From Shinisaurus crocodilurus (lineage: Eukaryota > Chordata > Lepidosauria > Squamata > Shinisauridae): 64,000 nucleotides of DNA. Shown here one piece after another: positions 42,545 to 57,000 of the stretch. The stretch lies in assembly GCA_021292165.1 (NCBI GenBank), contig CM037877.1, positions 161,033,871 to 161,097,870 of the forward strand, in the 5' to 3' direction. Position 1 is the first letter of the stretch, and every line of letters begins with the position of its first letter. Both the position numbers and the translations under genes were made by a program. Below the pieces are notes generated by a model. It made no database searches, was not told the DNA's origin, and worked only from the letters and a program-made list of their open reading frames with translations.

Positions 42545-44725
42545 AGTTTTACAGCCTGATGCTATAAATGTTCATTTTCATAAGGTTTTTGAATCAGGAA
42601 CTTTACCCATTTCTTTATATGATGTTATATATCAGTTATTCCTAAATCTGGCAAAGACCATAACAACTGTGCAAATTATAGACCAATTTCCTTAAAATGG
42701 ATTAGAATTGTATCTCTCTCTCCTCTGTCATGAGTGTTGACAAATGGAAGGAGTGGGTTACAAAACAGGGCTGTGCTTTGTCTCCTTTGATATTTGATTT
42801 GTGCCTGGAACCCTTGGCATGTGCTGTTAGGCAGAACAGAGATATTTTGACTTTGTGCATGAGCAGGTTGAGTATAAAATGGCTTTATTTGTAGATGATT
42901 TGTTGTTATTTATTAGTAGTTTAGAGTCTTCTATACCGAAATTAATAAGATTAATTGATACCTTTGGTACACTTTTGCGTTACATTATTAATTGGTCAAA
43001 ATCTGAATTAATGCCTAGGTAGTGTCAAGATATCCAAAGTAGTTACTAATTGGTAGTTTTGTTGGTGCCCAGAAGTGGTAAGTATCTTGTTATATTGGTG
43101 CCTAGAGATATTTTGCAAATGATTAAACTAAATATAAGTGCATTACTAGAGGAAATATCTCTTGACTTGGAAAGATGGGCATCACTTAATTTAAGTACTT
43201 GGGGTAAGGTTAACGTACTTAAGATGAATGTCTTGCCACGGGTAATTTATGTATTACATAGTATTCCTTTATATATTCCCCAAACATATTTTCAAAAACT
43301 TCATGCAGTTTATTGGTGTGGGGGGGATGTCCTCCCTGTTTTTCATTGAAGAAGATGCAGCTGGATTTACTTTTAAAAATATTAGTTGTATCATAAAGCT
43401 TATTTGTTAACCCGCACTAATGATTGGAAAGCAACTTTTTCTTTTAATACTCCTCCATGGGTTGTTTTGGCATCAAACTATTTGGTACCCCTTCTGACTA
43501 GATGGTGTTAGGATCCAGGTATATTGAAAAGGAAGGAATGGCTTCACTAACAATTTTAGCAGCAAGAGAGACTTGGAATGCAATGGCTCCTCAGCTGTAG
43601 TTTGATCCATATTCTCATGCTAAATTAACTTTATGGGAGAATCGAGTTTTCAAAATAGAGAGATGACCTTTCATGTGGAGGAACTGGGCTGATAATGGAA
43701 TTTATACTTTAGGTCTGGATGGTGATTTTTTTTACCATTTTCAGTATTGTGGATTAGAGACCATTTACCTTCTAGTGTTAGTTGGCAGTACAAACAGCTT
43801 CAGCATTTTTTGGATTCTATATACGTACAGACAATCAGCGATGAGTGCTTCCGTGCTTCCTGCACTGCTGGAGGAATTAATTGGTTCCTTACATAGAGCT
43901 AAGCCTACAATAGTTGTTTATAAAAGTCTCTTGGAATGGAGTAAAGTAGATGTTCAGAAGGTCAGAGGTTAATGGAATGAGGAACTGGAATGTTCTATAC
44001 AGTCTAATCCAGTGTTCTCCAACCTTGGGTCCCCAGATGTTTTTGGCCTACAACTCCCAGCATGCCCCAGCCATAGCTGGCTGGGGCATGCTGGGAGTTG
44101 TAGGCCAAAAACATCTGGGGACCCAAGGTTGGAGAACACTGGTCTAATCAATGGAAGATGGTCTTAACTTCCATATGTACTATTTCTGTAGATTTAAAAC
44201 TAAGACTGATTCAACGAGAAATGATGTTTCATGTATATTGGACACCACAGAGGCTCGTGAAGAAGAATCTGGCTAGCTCAGCTAGATTATGGCAATGTAA
44301 TATGGACAATGCCTCATTGAGGCATATGCATGTCCTGTAGTGGCTTCTTTTGGGCCATTGCTTGTATAAATTTTATTCTTGAAAAATCTTTGATAATAGC
44401 AGATGTACACATACTTTTAAATTACATCCCTGTGGTGTGGCAATTAACAGATGGACAGCAAAAGGGGATACTGAGAGCCCTTACAGTTGCGAAGAGACTT
44501 ATACTTCAGGCTTGGAAGGAAAAACACTCACCACCTATCACTTAATGGACTGAAGATCTCACTGCTCTTGCTACATTTGAGCGTATCTCTTACAACCGTG
44601 AAAGTCATATGGATGCTTATTTAGATCTATGGATTGCTTATATTAACATATATTCCAAGTGGAAATGTTAAATCCTCCCGAATTCCCCCTATTTTTGCTG
44701 CTGCTGTTGTTGTGCTGCATATAAA
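42545..44725 (+). pseudogene. L1-type LINE fragment, copy B
   Basis: Duplicate of 18760-20945 with the same motifs and the same MITE insertion. Short indels split its frames differently (for example a missing T near 42850 breaks the first RT piece). Confidence 0.75.
44010..44141. mobile_element. Copy B of the 132-bp palindromic MITE
   Basis: Identical palindrome and GTCTAATC duplications (44002-44009, 44142-44149), here because the whole block is duplicated. Confidence 0.93.
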
Positions 44726-47700
44726 AGATTTTTAAAAGAGATATAGATACATATTAATGCATTTTTTAAAAAAATTAAGAATTACAAACTGGCATTAGGG
44801 GAGAGTGTGTGGCAAATGCCACAGTGGGAGAGCAGCCGGCAGGGCACTCCAGACAGAGCACCTGCCTAGCAGTGCCCAACTGCCCAGTAGCACTCGCCCA
44901 GTAGCACCTGTGGGGGATTGAATTTGAAGGGATCTCATATCTGGTGTAAGTGGGCTGCCCTCCTGCTTTGCAGTTATTTCTCTGTCTTGTTTGGACCATT
45001 CCACTGGCATATTTTTGTCAGCAAAACAGCTGTACAAGTGGAGTGTTCCACCAATGTATCAGGATAGCACTGCTGGTGTAGCTGTCATAGCGGTGGCATA
45101 TCAGGTATTCTGACAGCATAAGAGGGCTTCAGCCAAATCTTAAAGCCCCTCAGCCAGCAGAACTTCACTATAGGATTGTGCCCCAAATCAATTAAACAAC
45201 TCAGGGCTAGGATGCCTAGTGGATGACCTTCCCTATGATACACCCAGCCAGTTCTAAGTTCTTTAGAGGAAGCCTTGTTGGCCTTCTATGAACAATGCAT
45301 TGTCGCCATGTAAGATCTTGAAAGCAGGTCTTCTCAGTAGTGGCACCAACCCGCTCTGGAACACCTTCCCCCATATGGTTTGGGAGGCAGAAAATGTGGT
45401 GTGTCTTAAACACCTCCTGAAAACATATTTGTTCAGATAAGCATTCCATAGTGTGTAATTGATCATCATTTTGCTCTGTTTCACTGTCTCCTTTTATTGT
45501 TCCTTTTTATTTATTTATTTATTATATTTATACCCCGCCCTTTTCCCCACAAGGAACCCAAGGGGGCTTACATAATCCTCCTCCTCCTCCTCTCCATTTG
45601 ATCCTCACAAGAGCCCTATGAGGTAGGTTAGGCTGAGAGTCAGTGACTGGCCCAAAGTCACCCAGTGAGCTTCATGGCCAAGTGGGGACTAGAACCCGGA
45701 TCTCCCAAGTCCCAGTCCAACACTCTCACCACTACACCACACTCTTTGCTGAAAGTTGAAAGGTTTTGTATTATATATGTATATTTAACTGTGAGTTTAA
45801 AAAAAAATTCTGTAAGCAACTTAGAGATTTTAGTATTTTAGTATATTTAGTATGGGTTTTGTTTTTTTTACTAGCTACATGAATATTGCATAAAAACAAG
45901 ACAGGCCAATGTTAGAATTCTATCCAATTTTGTCCAATTTATGGGGACAAAAAACACTTCCCAGGTGGTCCTCTCTCCCAGCATATCTTGCTAAATTCAC
46001 TTAAAGAGGACTTCCCACAGAGCTAAAAATCAAATATGGTAGCTAAGAAGCCTGCAGGACTGAGGTGGGGTGGGCGGGGGAGTGTGATATAGTAGATATC
46101 CATTTGCTGTCTTAAGTGACATTCTATAGAAGAAACGCATTAGTCTTTTAGGCTACAAGAGATCAGTAGAGCAGAAAAACACACCGTTTTCAGAGATAAA
46201 GATGGCAGGAGTGACTATACGTTAAAAATGGAATTCACTCAACTCTGGAGTTCTCAAACTTTTTCAAAAGATTGTCTCCATATTAATGCAATGTTGGATG
46301 CTACTCAGGATACTGTGTCATCTCTCACGTACATCTTGGCTTGCCCAGCTGTTTTTACATGAGCAACTCACTATGCTGAATCTCCAAGCTGTCAAGTTCA
46401 AAAGTAGCTTAAGAATTTGGGGGGGGGGGGGGTGCAGGAAGCAGATGCTAGAGAAGGATGAAGTGGGCCAAAAATGGGCACTGGGGTGCATTTGGTATTA
46501 TCTGCTTGGGTACACATTATGTACACATTGGATTATTGCTTGGGTACATGTTGTGTACACCTGGATCCAGAACTTGACTTTTCCGACATTCAATGAATGC
46601 ACATGGTTTTGGGGAGGGGGGTTCATCGCACCCACAGCCTTTGCTCCTTACCTCTCCGTTGACATCTGAAGCTCTGACGAGAACCTACTGTGTCTGTAAA
46701 TGTTGTGCATACAACTCCACATAATTAGGAACCCTATAAAAGGCAGTGATTGCCAGTACAGACCTCATGTCATTCAGGGCTGGCCCTACCATTATGTAGA
46801 GTGAGGTGGCCACCTCAGGCAGCAGATGCTAAGAGACAGGGAGCAGCAGTAAGGTGTTGGAGGACAGAGCCAAGTGTGATATGGCCTGCCCTGTACCCCC
46901 TTAAGCTACCTGCTGCTCTCAGGTGTGGTAGAAGACACATTCCAGTTGCAAGAAGTCAAAAAGATTCAACTGCCAGTCTGGTTGTCTTTGGTACATGGAA
47001 TGGAGGGGAGGCACCATCTTATCCTCGACTTCAGGCAGCAAAATGTCTTAATCCAGCCCTGCTTATGTGTGTATAAATGTACATTGATATAATCTGTTCC
47101 AAACTTCAGAGGAATGTGTGAGAGGGGAGAGCAGGTGTGATCCCAGTTCCCACCCCCCCTCCACACATACATGGAATGTCTAAAGTCTTCTTCAGATGTT
47201 TGAAGTGCATGTAGCCTCTACATGCAAGGAGGAGGAATAGAGACAAGTGCTAGCTCTGCCTAGGGTGGCCACTATAAATTGCTAAAAAGAGGGTATGAAT
47301 CACCAAAAAAAGAGGATAAAAGGGGATACCTATTTGCATAATATTTTCGTGTGTGTGTGTGGTGTGTGTGTGTGTATTCACATATAGGAATAATTATTAT
47401 AATTTAAATAAATACAGCTCATCTCACCATAGTGTGTAAGACTGTGACCAGGTGACCTCTGTGCCTTGCTCAGTCTTCTGTCCAGGTGCTGTTGATGATC
47501 AACTTCAAAGCCCAGCTCTTCCTTCTGATGGTTCTTTATCTTTAAGTCATGCTTGGACTGGACAACCCTTCAAATAGAGGACTGTCCTCTGTAAAAGAGG
47601 ACAGCTGGCCACACCGCCATTGCATCTTGTCAACCTCCACATGTAGAGGGGGACTGCAGGAGAGTGCCTCCTGAAATGGAAACATCTGGCTACGGTAAGA

Positions 47701-50452
47701 CATGCCTTAGTTACATCTAGGTTGGATTACTGCAATGTGCTCTACATGGGGCTACCTTTGAAGAGTCTTCAGAAACTTCAGCTGATCCAATATGTGGCTG
47801 CAAAGATGTTAGTGGGCTCTTGCCCAGGGGACTGCATTACACCCATCCTCCAAGAGATGTACTAGTTCCCAAATGGGAACATAGCCCTGAATGGTTTGTG
47901 TCCAGGATATCTGAAAGACTGCCGACTCCCATACCAGCGAGCCAAGCCCTGCCTCAGATCTGATGGAGAGGAACTTCTCTGCATCCTGCCTAGACTAGGA
48001 TGGAAGCACTGTTGGCTGCTCACAGTGACTGCAGTTAAGCTGTAGGAGGCGCACCTTGCCCAATGAGGCTCAGATGGCACCAATTTTAACCACCCTCTGT
48101 GTGTGCATAAATTCTTCTTTATGCCATCAGGCTTTTGTCCAGCTGGATAGATCATGTTTTTATCTGAAGTTTTTTTTTTTAATCTGTTCTGCCTGCCCCT
48201 GCTGTTTTTGTTGATATTATTGTTATTGTTGGTTTATAATGACATTGTGATTTTGATTGTTGTAAGAGATGCCCTGAGTAATGCACATGCATTAGGAGGG
48301 TGAGGCAGTGCCACAGATTTCACTTCTGCTGAGCGTTATCAAGCTAAGCTCCAGTATTTCAGGAGCCATTGGGTGCCACTTAACTATCTATACTGATTTA
48401 AACAGTATAGATTCTATCAGAAATTGCCACAGTTGGGTTCAATTTTGGTTTTGTACTAACAAGGAATAGTAAAGGAAAAATCTTTAGATCCTCTTTCCAT
48501 CAACAAAACATGACATCAAAATACAAGCATGTTGGCTAAAACCATTGTTCCTTAACAGTAAGAAATGCATAAAATTACCAGATCATACTAGTTTAAAAGA
48601 AGACAGTGACCTGGTTCACATGTAACGATAACCCAACGTATGGACTGGATATGGGTTGTCATTGAATTATGGGTTGTTGATGCACTGTGGGTTGTCATTA
48701 CATGCAAACCCTGCACTATGTTTAACTATGGGTTGTTAACCATGAACAACCCAGAGTTCCCAACCCAACAACAATCCATGGGTCCCCTTCCAGGTTGTTC
48801 ATGGTTACCAACTGATAGTTAAACCATAGTGTGGGGTTTGCACATAACGACAACGCATGATTCAACAACAACCCCATGATTTGGTTTTATAGTTTTGTAT
48901 GTAGTTTATAATAACTAAATAAAATTTATTTTAAAAAACAAACAGCCCCCCCCCCATGATTCAATGGTAACCCATATTCAACCCATACTATTGGTTGTTG
49001 TTATGTGTGAAACAGGCATCGCTTGACATTCCTCATTACCGAAGATTTAGTTTAAAAGGGAGAGTTTGAATCTAAGTTCCATGTTTCTTACCCAGCTCTG
49101 AATAGGCTGTCCAGCTGATAGGTAGATGCACAGGCTTGTGAGTTTCTAGATGTTAAGAAGCTGATGTCCCCAAAACATCAGAGCATATTTTATATGCTTT
49201 CTGAAACATTACTTCATGGTTTCCTGTCCCATACATTTGACCGCAGTCTCAGCTCTTCAAAAATTCCAATGAGATTAAAACACAGAAAAAGAGGCTTACA
49301 GTTACCGTAACATATATTTAAGGCTAGACAAGATTGATTCTAAATCCTATCTTTGAGAAACAACTCCCATCTCAAAATTTCCGACCTAATACTGAATTGT
49401 ATAGACTTTCCTAAACATATATTGTGTGTGCTCAGGCTTTCTCCACATATATATTTTAGGTTTGTAGTGTTTATACCTTATACAGTTTATTGCCCATTAA
49501 TTATTGACCATTAACCAATAAGCACAATTCTAAGTACACCTTTGACCTTGAGTAATAAAGTAATAAAAGTTTTACAACCCAACACTCTTCAGATAAACAT
49601 TGGCACCAAACATTAAGGTTTACAACTCTTCATTCATCAAATAAACCTTGACCTTGAGTGATTAACATCAGATCTTTAGAAATCATCCAGAACTCCTTTG
49701 CCAATTAGTCCATATTAGTTACCCAGAATTCACTGTGGACCTGCTTGTGTCTTTGTGTGTCTCTTTCATACAATCACTATTCTTACTAGTGTACTTCTCC
49801 AAATTTTTACTTATGTATCATTCAGCATTTTCAGTGGATCTTCACTTAGCATTTTATAAAAAGCCATCTTTTATTGCTTTGAGAGAGGTGGCTTAGAAAT
49901 TTCTCAGCCTTCCAGGCATTTCCAGTGCAGCTAAAATCAACAATTTTCTGGAAACATAACAGTAGAAATTGAAATAAAACAATATTTGATGTGCAGTAGA
50001 TGCAGTCATGCACTTTGACCAGGTAACCCAGAGTTCCAATATCCATTCAGCCATGAAGCTCACTGGATGGTGGGACCAGGCCAGCTGGTGAGCCAGTTTG
50101 CACATTGAAACAACCCATGGTTTGTTAACCATGGGTTGTTTGGGAGCGTGCAGGAGGGAAAGGGCATGCTGTCTCCCAAACACTCTCCACACCATGGTTC
50201 TGGTGCACTAAACCAGGGGTGGGCAGCCAGAAAGTAACTCTCTAGCTGTTTTGGACTTCAACTCCCAGAAACCCCTGCCAGCATGGCCAATAGTCAGGAA
50301 TGCTGGGAGCTGAAGTCCAAAGCATCTGGAGATCTACTTTCTGCCCACCTGTGCTAAACAATGAAGGGCATCCCTGGGTTGTTCTCCATGACATATGAAC
50401 CTGGAACTCTGGGTTGCTGAGGAAGAAATAAGCCAGAGTTATAATCCATGGT

Positions 50453-53400
50453 ATCATAGAATCATAGAAAAGTAGAGTTGGAAGGGGCCTACAAGGCCAT
50501 CGAGTCCAACCCCCTGCTCAATGCAGGAATCCAGATCAAAGCATCTCTGACAGATGTCTGTCCAGCTGCACCTTGAATGCCTCCAGAGTGGGAGAGCCCA
50601 CCACCTCCCTAGGTAGTTGATTCCATTGTCTTATTGCTCTGACAGTCAGGAAATTTTTCCTGATGTTTAGGTGGAATCTAGGTTCCTGTAACTTGAGTCC
50701 ATTATTCCGTGTCCTGCAAACTGGGATGATCGAGAAGAGATCCTGGCCCTCCCCTGTGTGACATCCCTTCAAATACTGGAAGAGTGCGATCATATCTCCC
50801 CTCAATCTCCTCTTCTGAAGGCTAAACATGCCCAGTTCTTTCAGTCTCTCCTCATAGGGCCTTGTTTCCAGTCCCTTTATCATCCTTGTTGCCCTCCTCT
50901 GAACCCTCTCCAGTTTGTCTATTCCTTCTTAAAGTGAGGTGCCCAGAACTGGACGCAGTACTCAAGATGAGGCCTAACCAGTGCCGAATAAAGGGGAATT
51001 ATCACTTCCCGTGATTTGGAAGCTATACTTCTATTAATACAGCCCAAAATTGCATTTGCCTTCTTTGCAGCCACATCGCATTGCTGGCTCATATTCAGTT
51101 TGTGATCTACCACAATTCCAGATCCTTCTCACTTGTAGTATTGTGAGCCAAGTGTCCCCCCATTCTGTAAACTCTGCATTTGGTTTCCTCCTCTCCCTAG
51201 GTGCAGCACTTGGCATTTATCCCTATTAAATTTTCATTCTGTTTGTTTCGCCCAGCACTTCCAGCCTATCGAGTCACTTTGAATTTTGTTTCTGTCTTCC
51301 AGAGTATTACTGTTCCACCCACTTTGTGTCATCTGCAAATTTGATAAGCATTCCCTGTACCTCCTGATCCAAGTCATTAATAAAATGTTGAAGAGCACCC
51401 GGGCCCAGGACCGAGCCCTGTGGGTACCCCCCCCCCCGCTTGTTACCACCTCTCCCCAGTTTGAGAAGGAACCATTGATAAGCCCTCTTTGGAGTCCGAT
51501 TCTGTAGCCAATTGTGATCCACCCTGATAGTTGTTCCATCTAGCCCACTCTTAGCTAGCTTACTAATCAGGATATCATGAGCACTTTGTCGAAGCTTGTG
51601 CTGAAGTCCAGATATATAATTCCACAGCATTCCCACAGTCCACAAGGGAGGTTACCACGATCAAAAAATGAGATCAGATTAGTCTGACAGATTTGTTTCT
51701 TGACAAATCCATGCTGGCTTCTAGCAATCATTGCATTGTTTTCAAGGTGCTTGCAGACTGACTTCTTTATAATACTGCTCCAAATCTTCCCGGTGATTGA
51801 TGTCAGACTGACTGGCCTATAGTTCCCAGGTTCCTCCTTCTGCCTTTTTGAAGATGGGAACAAACATTTGCCCTCCTCCAGTCGTCTGGCACTTCACCTG
51901 TCCTCCATGATTTCTCAAGATAATAGACAGTGGTTCTGAGAGTTCTTCTGCAGTTCCTTTATTACTCGAGGATGCAGCTCATCAGCCCTGGAGATTTAAC
52001 TCGTTCAGAGCAATCGGTGCTCCTTGACATTTGCCTATCAATCTCAAGCTGCAATCCTGCCCCTTCAGTCTGCACTTCAGGTTTGCCAGTGGGGTCATAG
52101 ACCCTCTTTTGGGGAGAAGACCGAGCCGAAGTAGGAATTGAACACTTCTGCCTTTCTTGTCTTCTGTTATCAATTTGCCATCCTCATTGCGTAGTTGAAC
52201 CACCAGTTCTTTCTTCTGTCCTTTACTGTGCATGTAACGAAGAAAGCTTTTTTTGTTGCTTTTAGCATTCCTCGCTAACCTTAGCTCATTCGCAGCTTTA
52301 GCCTTCCTGACACTATTCCTGCAGTTCTGTGGCCTACCTGCCTGTACTCTCCCTGTAGCCTGCCCTTCCTCCACTTCCTATACGTGTCCTTTTTGTTTTT
52401 CAGGTTATCTTTGAGTTTATTGTGAAGCCACATTGGCTTCTTCTGTGCCCTCTGCCTTTTTTCCTTGTGGGAATTGTTTGCAATTGTGCCTTTAAAATTT
52501 CCTTTTTTAAAAACTCCCACCCCTCCTGGCTCCCTTTCTCATGAGAGTTGCTTGCCATGGCATCTTACTAATCATTGTTCTGAGTTTGTTAAATTGGCTT
52601 TCCTAAAATCCAGGGTACGTGTTTGGTTACACTCAGCTTTTGCTTCCGTTAGAATCAAGAACTCAAGTATAACATGGTCCTTTCCCCCAGAGTTCCTGAA
52701 ACTGGCCACTTTAATCCACTACTCGTCTCTGTTGGTTAGAATCAGGTCAAGGATAGCCGATCCTCTAGTTCCTTCCTCCACTTCTGTAGGAGGAAGTTAT
52801 CAGCAGCACAGCTCAGGAATTTCTTGGAGGGGTCCCTAGTTTGGCTGATTTAAGTCTCCCAACAGATATTCAGGGAAATTGAAGTCACCCATTACTACCA
52901 CATCGTGCCTCCTTGAAACAATGGCAATTTGCTTTTCAAAAGTTCCATCCTCGTCTTCTCCTTGATTGGGTGGTTGGTAGTAGACTCCAACCGCCATGGT
53001 TCGTTTTATTCTTTGCCCCCTTTACTTTTATAACCCAGAGGCTCTCAATGGGCTGCCAAGCTCCTCTTCCTGTATCTCTGTGCAGAGATACGTATTTTTA
53101 ACATACAGTGCAACTCCACCTCCCTTTCTGTTGCTTCTGTTCTTTTGAACAAGTTATACCCTTCAACTGCTGTATTCCAGTCATGGGAGTCATCCCACCA
53201 GGTTTCAAGTTATCCTATCAAGTCGTACTTGCCCTCATGTATCAAGAGTCAAGTTTGTCTTGTTTGTTGCCCATACCTGGGCATTAGTATAGAGACATCG
53301 AAGACTATGCTGCTTTATAGTCCGACTTTTCCCTACATTGTTGTGATAGACATCAATGGGCACCGCTGGAGCTGTTCTCTCCATTGTGCATAGAGGCCTT

Positions 53401-54050
53401 CTTCCATTGGTTACCCCCCGAGTTTATGTCTCCCTCCCCTTTGGATTCAGTTTAAAGCCCTCCTGATTAAGTTCCTCATGCTGTGGCCAAACACATTCTT
53501 CCCAGTCCTTGTGAGGTGCAACCCATCCTTTGCCAGCAGGTCCATCTTCCAGGAAGTGTAGCCCGTGGTCCCAGAATCCAAATCCCTCACGTCGGCTCCA
53601 CCTTCGTAGCCAGTCATTCACTCGGAGTATTTTTCTTTCCCTTTCTATGCCTCTTCCAGTACTGAAGGATGGATGAGAAAACTATCTGGGCCCGAAAGTT
53701 CTTGAGTTCCCTTCCCAGCTCTCAAAGTCTGCTGTGATTTCTTTGTAACTCCGCTTGGCAGTATCATTTGTGCCCACATGGAAGAGAAGAAAGGGGTATG
53801 TGTCAGTGGGCTGTTATGAGCCTCGGCAGCTGCTCTGTCACATCCTTAATCCGTGCCCGGGGAGACAGCACACCTGGCGAGTCCATGGGTCTTCGCGACA
53901 TACTTTGGCTTCGATCCCCCGCAGGAGGGAGTCTCCCACTAAGATACTTTTCTCTTCCTCTTGCTGTAGGCCTTGGTTTGATTGCCTCCACCTTGACTGA
54001 CCCTCAGCCTCTTGCTCGCTGTCACGTTGGGGTTCACGTTGGGTTGTTCT
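50453..54050 (-). pseudogene. CR1 LINE, copy B, indel-rich
   Basis: Same CR1 as 26700-30290. Its 3' end (50536-50883) is open where copy A is broken, but from about 51120 to 53960 it has frequent 1-2 base indels, so the endonuclease and RT frames are fragmented. This density is far above the rest of copy B. Confidence 0.88.
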
Positions 54051-57000
54051 TGGTTATAACTCTGGGTAATTCTCCCTTTACCACCCAGAGTTCTGGGTTC
54101 ACACATCACAGAGAACAACCCAGGGGTGGGGTGTCCCTGGGTTGTTTAGCACACCGGAAGCAGGCAAGCAGTTGGGAACTAGCACACTTGCGTGCGTTCC
54201 CAAATAACCCATGGTTCACAAATCATGCAAATTGGGGTCATTGCCTCTAACGTACCCACAGGGTAGTTGTTAGGATAAAAACAGATAACCCCATATACAC
54301 TGCCCTTAGCTGCTGGAGAAAGAACAAGGATTTATACCCTGATGGTGTCTTATCTTCAGTTCAATAACTCATCCGCAAAGCTTACAAACCTGAAGGGAGT
54401 GGTGCTGGTGTGTGTGTTTCGCTTATGAGGCTGCCTAAATTTGTATTCATAATCTGAGGTCCTGTTTCATGTCCCACCTCCTAGAGAGGTGAGGTTGGTG
54501 GATATTTGAGGCAGGGCCTTTTGCGTAGCAGCACCTGGGTTGTGGAAACTCCCTCCCCAGGAAGATTAAGCTAGCTTCTTTTAGATGGCAAGTGAGACAA
54601 CATTGTTCTGCCAACCTTTTAATACCAGTCTTTGATTTTACTAGTAATCTCTGGTTTTACTGTATTGTAGTTTTCCAAGTTGCCTTGTTCAGCTTTCTGT
54701 AATTTATTATGTATTGTATTCTTTTTATTGTTTTTATTTGTACATCACCTTGCACACTCATTGAGTGGAGGAGCAATAATAAATATACTAAATGAAATAA
54801 TAAAATCAACAAATAAAACCCCACACAGAGTTACATCAGTTCAGTTTTCACTCACCTCCCTTTGATAAAAGTGTGCCTAATATTGGCATCCTAATACAAT
54901 GGCTGAAGCAGATAAACATTTTCTGCCACAATCTTCCCATTTTCCTCCATCATATTACATTTCTGTCTATAAAGTTATCTTTTTTAGGCACCGCCAAGCA
55001 ATTAAGTAGACCTGTTTGGTGGATTGTCTTCAGTTCAGTAATTCATCCAAAGAGCATCCAGATTCTAGAGGCTGTATAATAGCTACCAAACCCCACTTAG
55101 GAACTTAATAAGGCTTTTGACTATTTAAAAAGAGGAGAATTGAATCGGTGGCTGAATGTTAATTGCAAGGAGATAACTTAATTGAGTAATTGCACCAATT
55201 AATTGATTAAGGCTGCAATCCTATGCACACTTACCTGGGAATAAGCTCCAGTGAATACAATGTGACTTACTTCTGAGTAAACACGAATAGGACTGTACTG
55301 TAATGGTTGCAGCATTGATTTTTAATTGCTTCAATGCCACCTTAGTCTGTTTAGGTCATATATTCAAGATAAAACTTGCAGCCTTATCCTGTGCATGTTT
55401 TATCAAGAACAAACTTCACTGAGTGAATAAGAGTTATTCCAAGTAAAAATGTGCAGTTTGCAGCTCAGATTCAAGAAATCAGTATCTCTTTCTGATCTTT
55501 ACTATTAATTCTTGACAGCAAAACTACTGGGACCAGTTTTGGAGGCAGATGTAATTTCCAAAATTAATTACACCACCACAGAATACAGCCCTACTTTCCT
55601 CTGCCCTACTTTCTTTCAGTCAAGGGAGTCAACTGCTTGCCCCGACTTGTCTTGTTTCGTGCACTACATCTCAGAACGAAGCTTTAGCAGGACATTTGGG
55701 GGACTTGCCTATGCTAACCTTTGATGGTGTTTGTTATTGATAAAAGGATCATAGCTTCAACAGCTGAAGGCTGTTCACCATAAACTAAAGGTAAGGGAGA
55801 AGAATGATCTGAAAGCAAGTTCTAGAATGGACATTACAATCAGTCAAGATTACAAGACTGTATGAAACAACCTTCCAAAGAAGGTTTATCGGTAGTATCC
55901 TTCTTGGGCTTTAGGGGGGGAATGAGCAACTCATTTATTTTGTGGAGCATTTGGACAGATCAGTTGGTTCAGATGATCCAGTTGGTTTTGAAGACTAACT
56001 GTTGAAAGAGTTGTGTATCTGGTGCTTATTGTTTTGAGTTCTTTCTCAAACAGTATTTTTGCTGCTTCACTTTAATCATTTCCTTCATTTAGAATTGCTT
56101 TGTTAGTTTTATGATTTTAATTACTGGAAGCTGCCTCAAGCATGGGGAGTAGTGGGACATTAAAATTTTTAAATAATATCAGAACTTTTTTTTTTCTGGA
56201 AAAGGCAAAGTAGCAAGGCTAATCACTTCATCTTGACTAAACCCATCTCGATCAAATTTACAAACCTTTAATTCTTTTAAAATACAGTCTTCATAAACAA
56301 TAAGAAGTGGTCATAAGTCAGCCAGAGGATAAACCAGATTTAAACAAAAAAACAAAAACAACCCCACCACTAAGCATTTTTCAAACTGAAATTAGAACAC
56401 TTTAGGTGAACAATATGGAAATAAAGTTCCCAGCTGCAATCCAGCACAGAATTTAGTGGGCTTACTGCATTTTATATTGGAGTGGGACCAGATTCCATGA
56501 TCTTAACCAGCCCTCCCCAACCTGGTACCCTCCAGGGTTTTGGATTTCAGCTTCCATTATCCCCAACCAGCATGACCAATGGTCAGGGATGATGGGAGTT
56601 GTTGTACAAAACATCTGGAGGGCACTAGATTGAGGAAGGCTGATTTTAACTGTCCCATTAGAAAGATGTCACCTGCCATTTCCATACTGAAGTGAAGACC
56701 TGTGGAAGGTCATACATGGAAGAACATCAAAATTTAGAAGAGCCATTATTGCAACCAGCACAAGACAAAGCAATGAAGCTGTTAATATTTTCTAGAAGTT
56801 CAACATTCATGGTGATATGGACTATGGCAAGAAACTCCTATATTTCTTCACAAACTATCTGTTTAGAAACAGCTTATAATAGCTCACCGCACCACCCCTG
56901 CATTGTTGCTCTTTCCCCACTGACATGTTCATCATCAGGTTGGGGGGGCAGTTCTTCCATTCCCATTTGCAGAGCTACTTCTCTACAGCCTTTTCACTCT

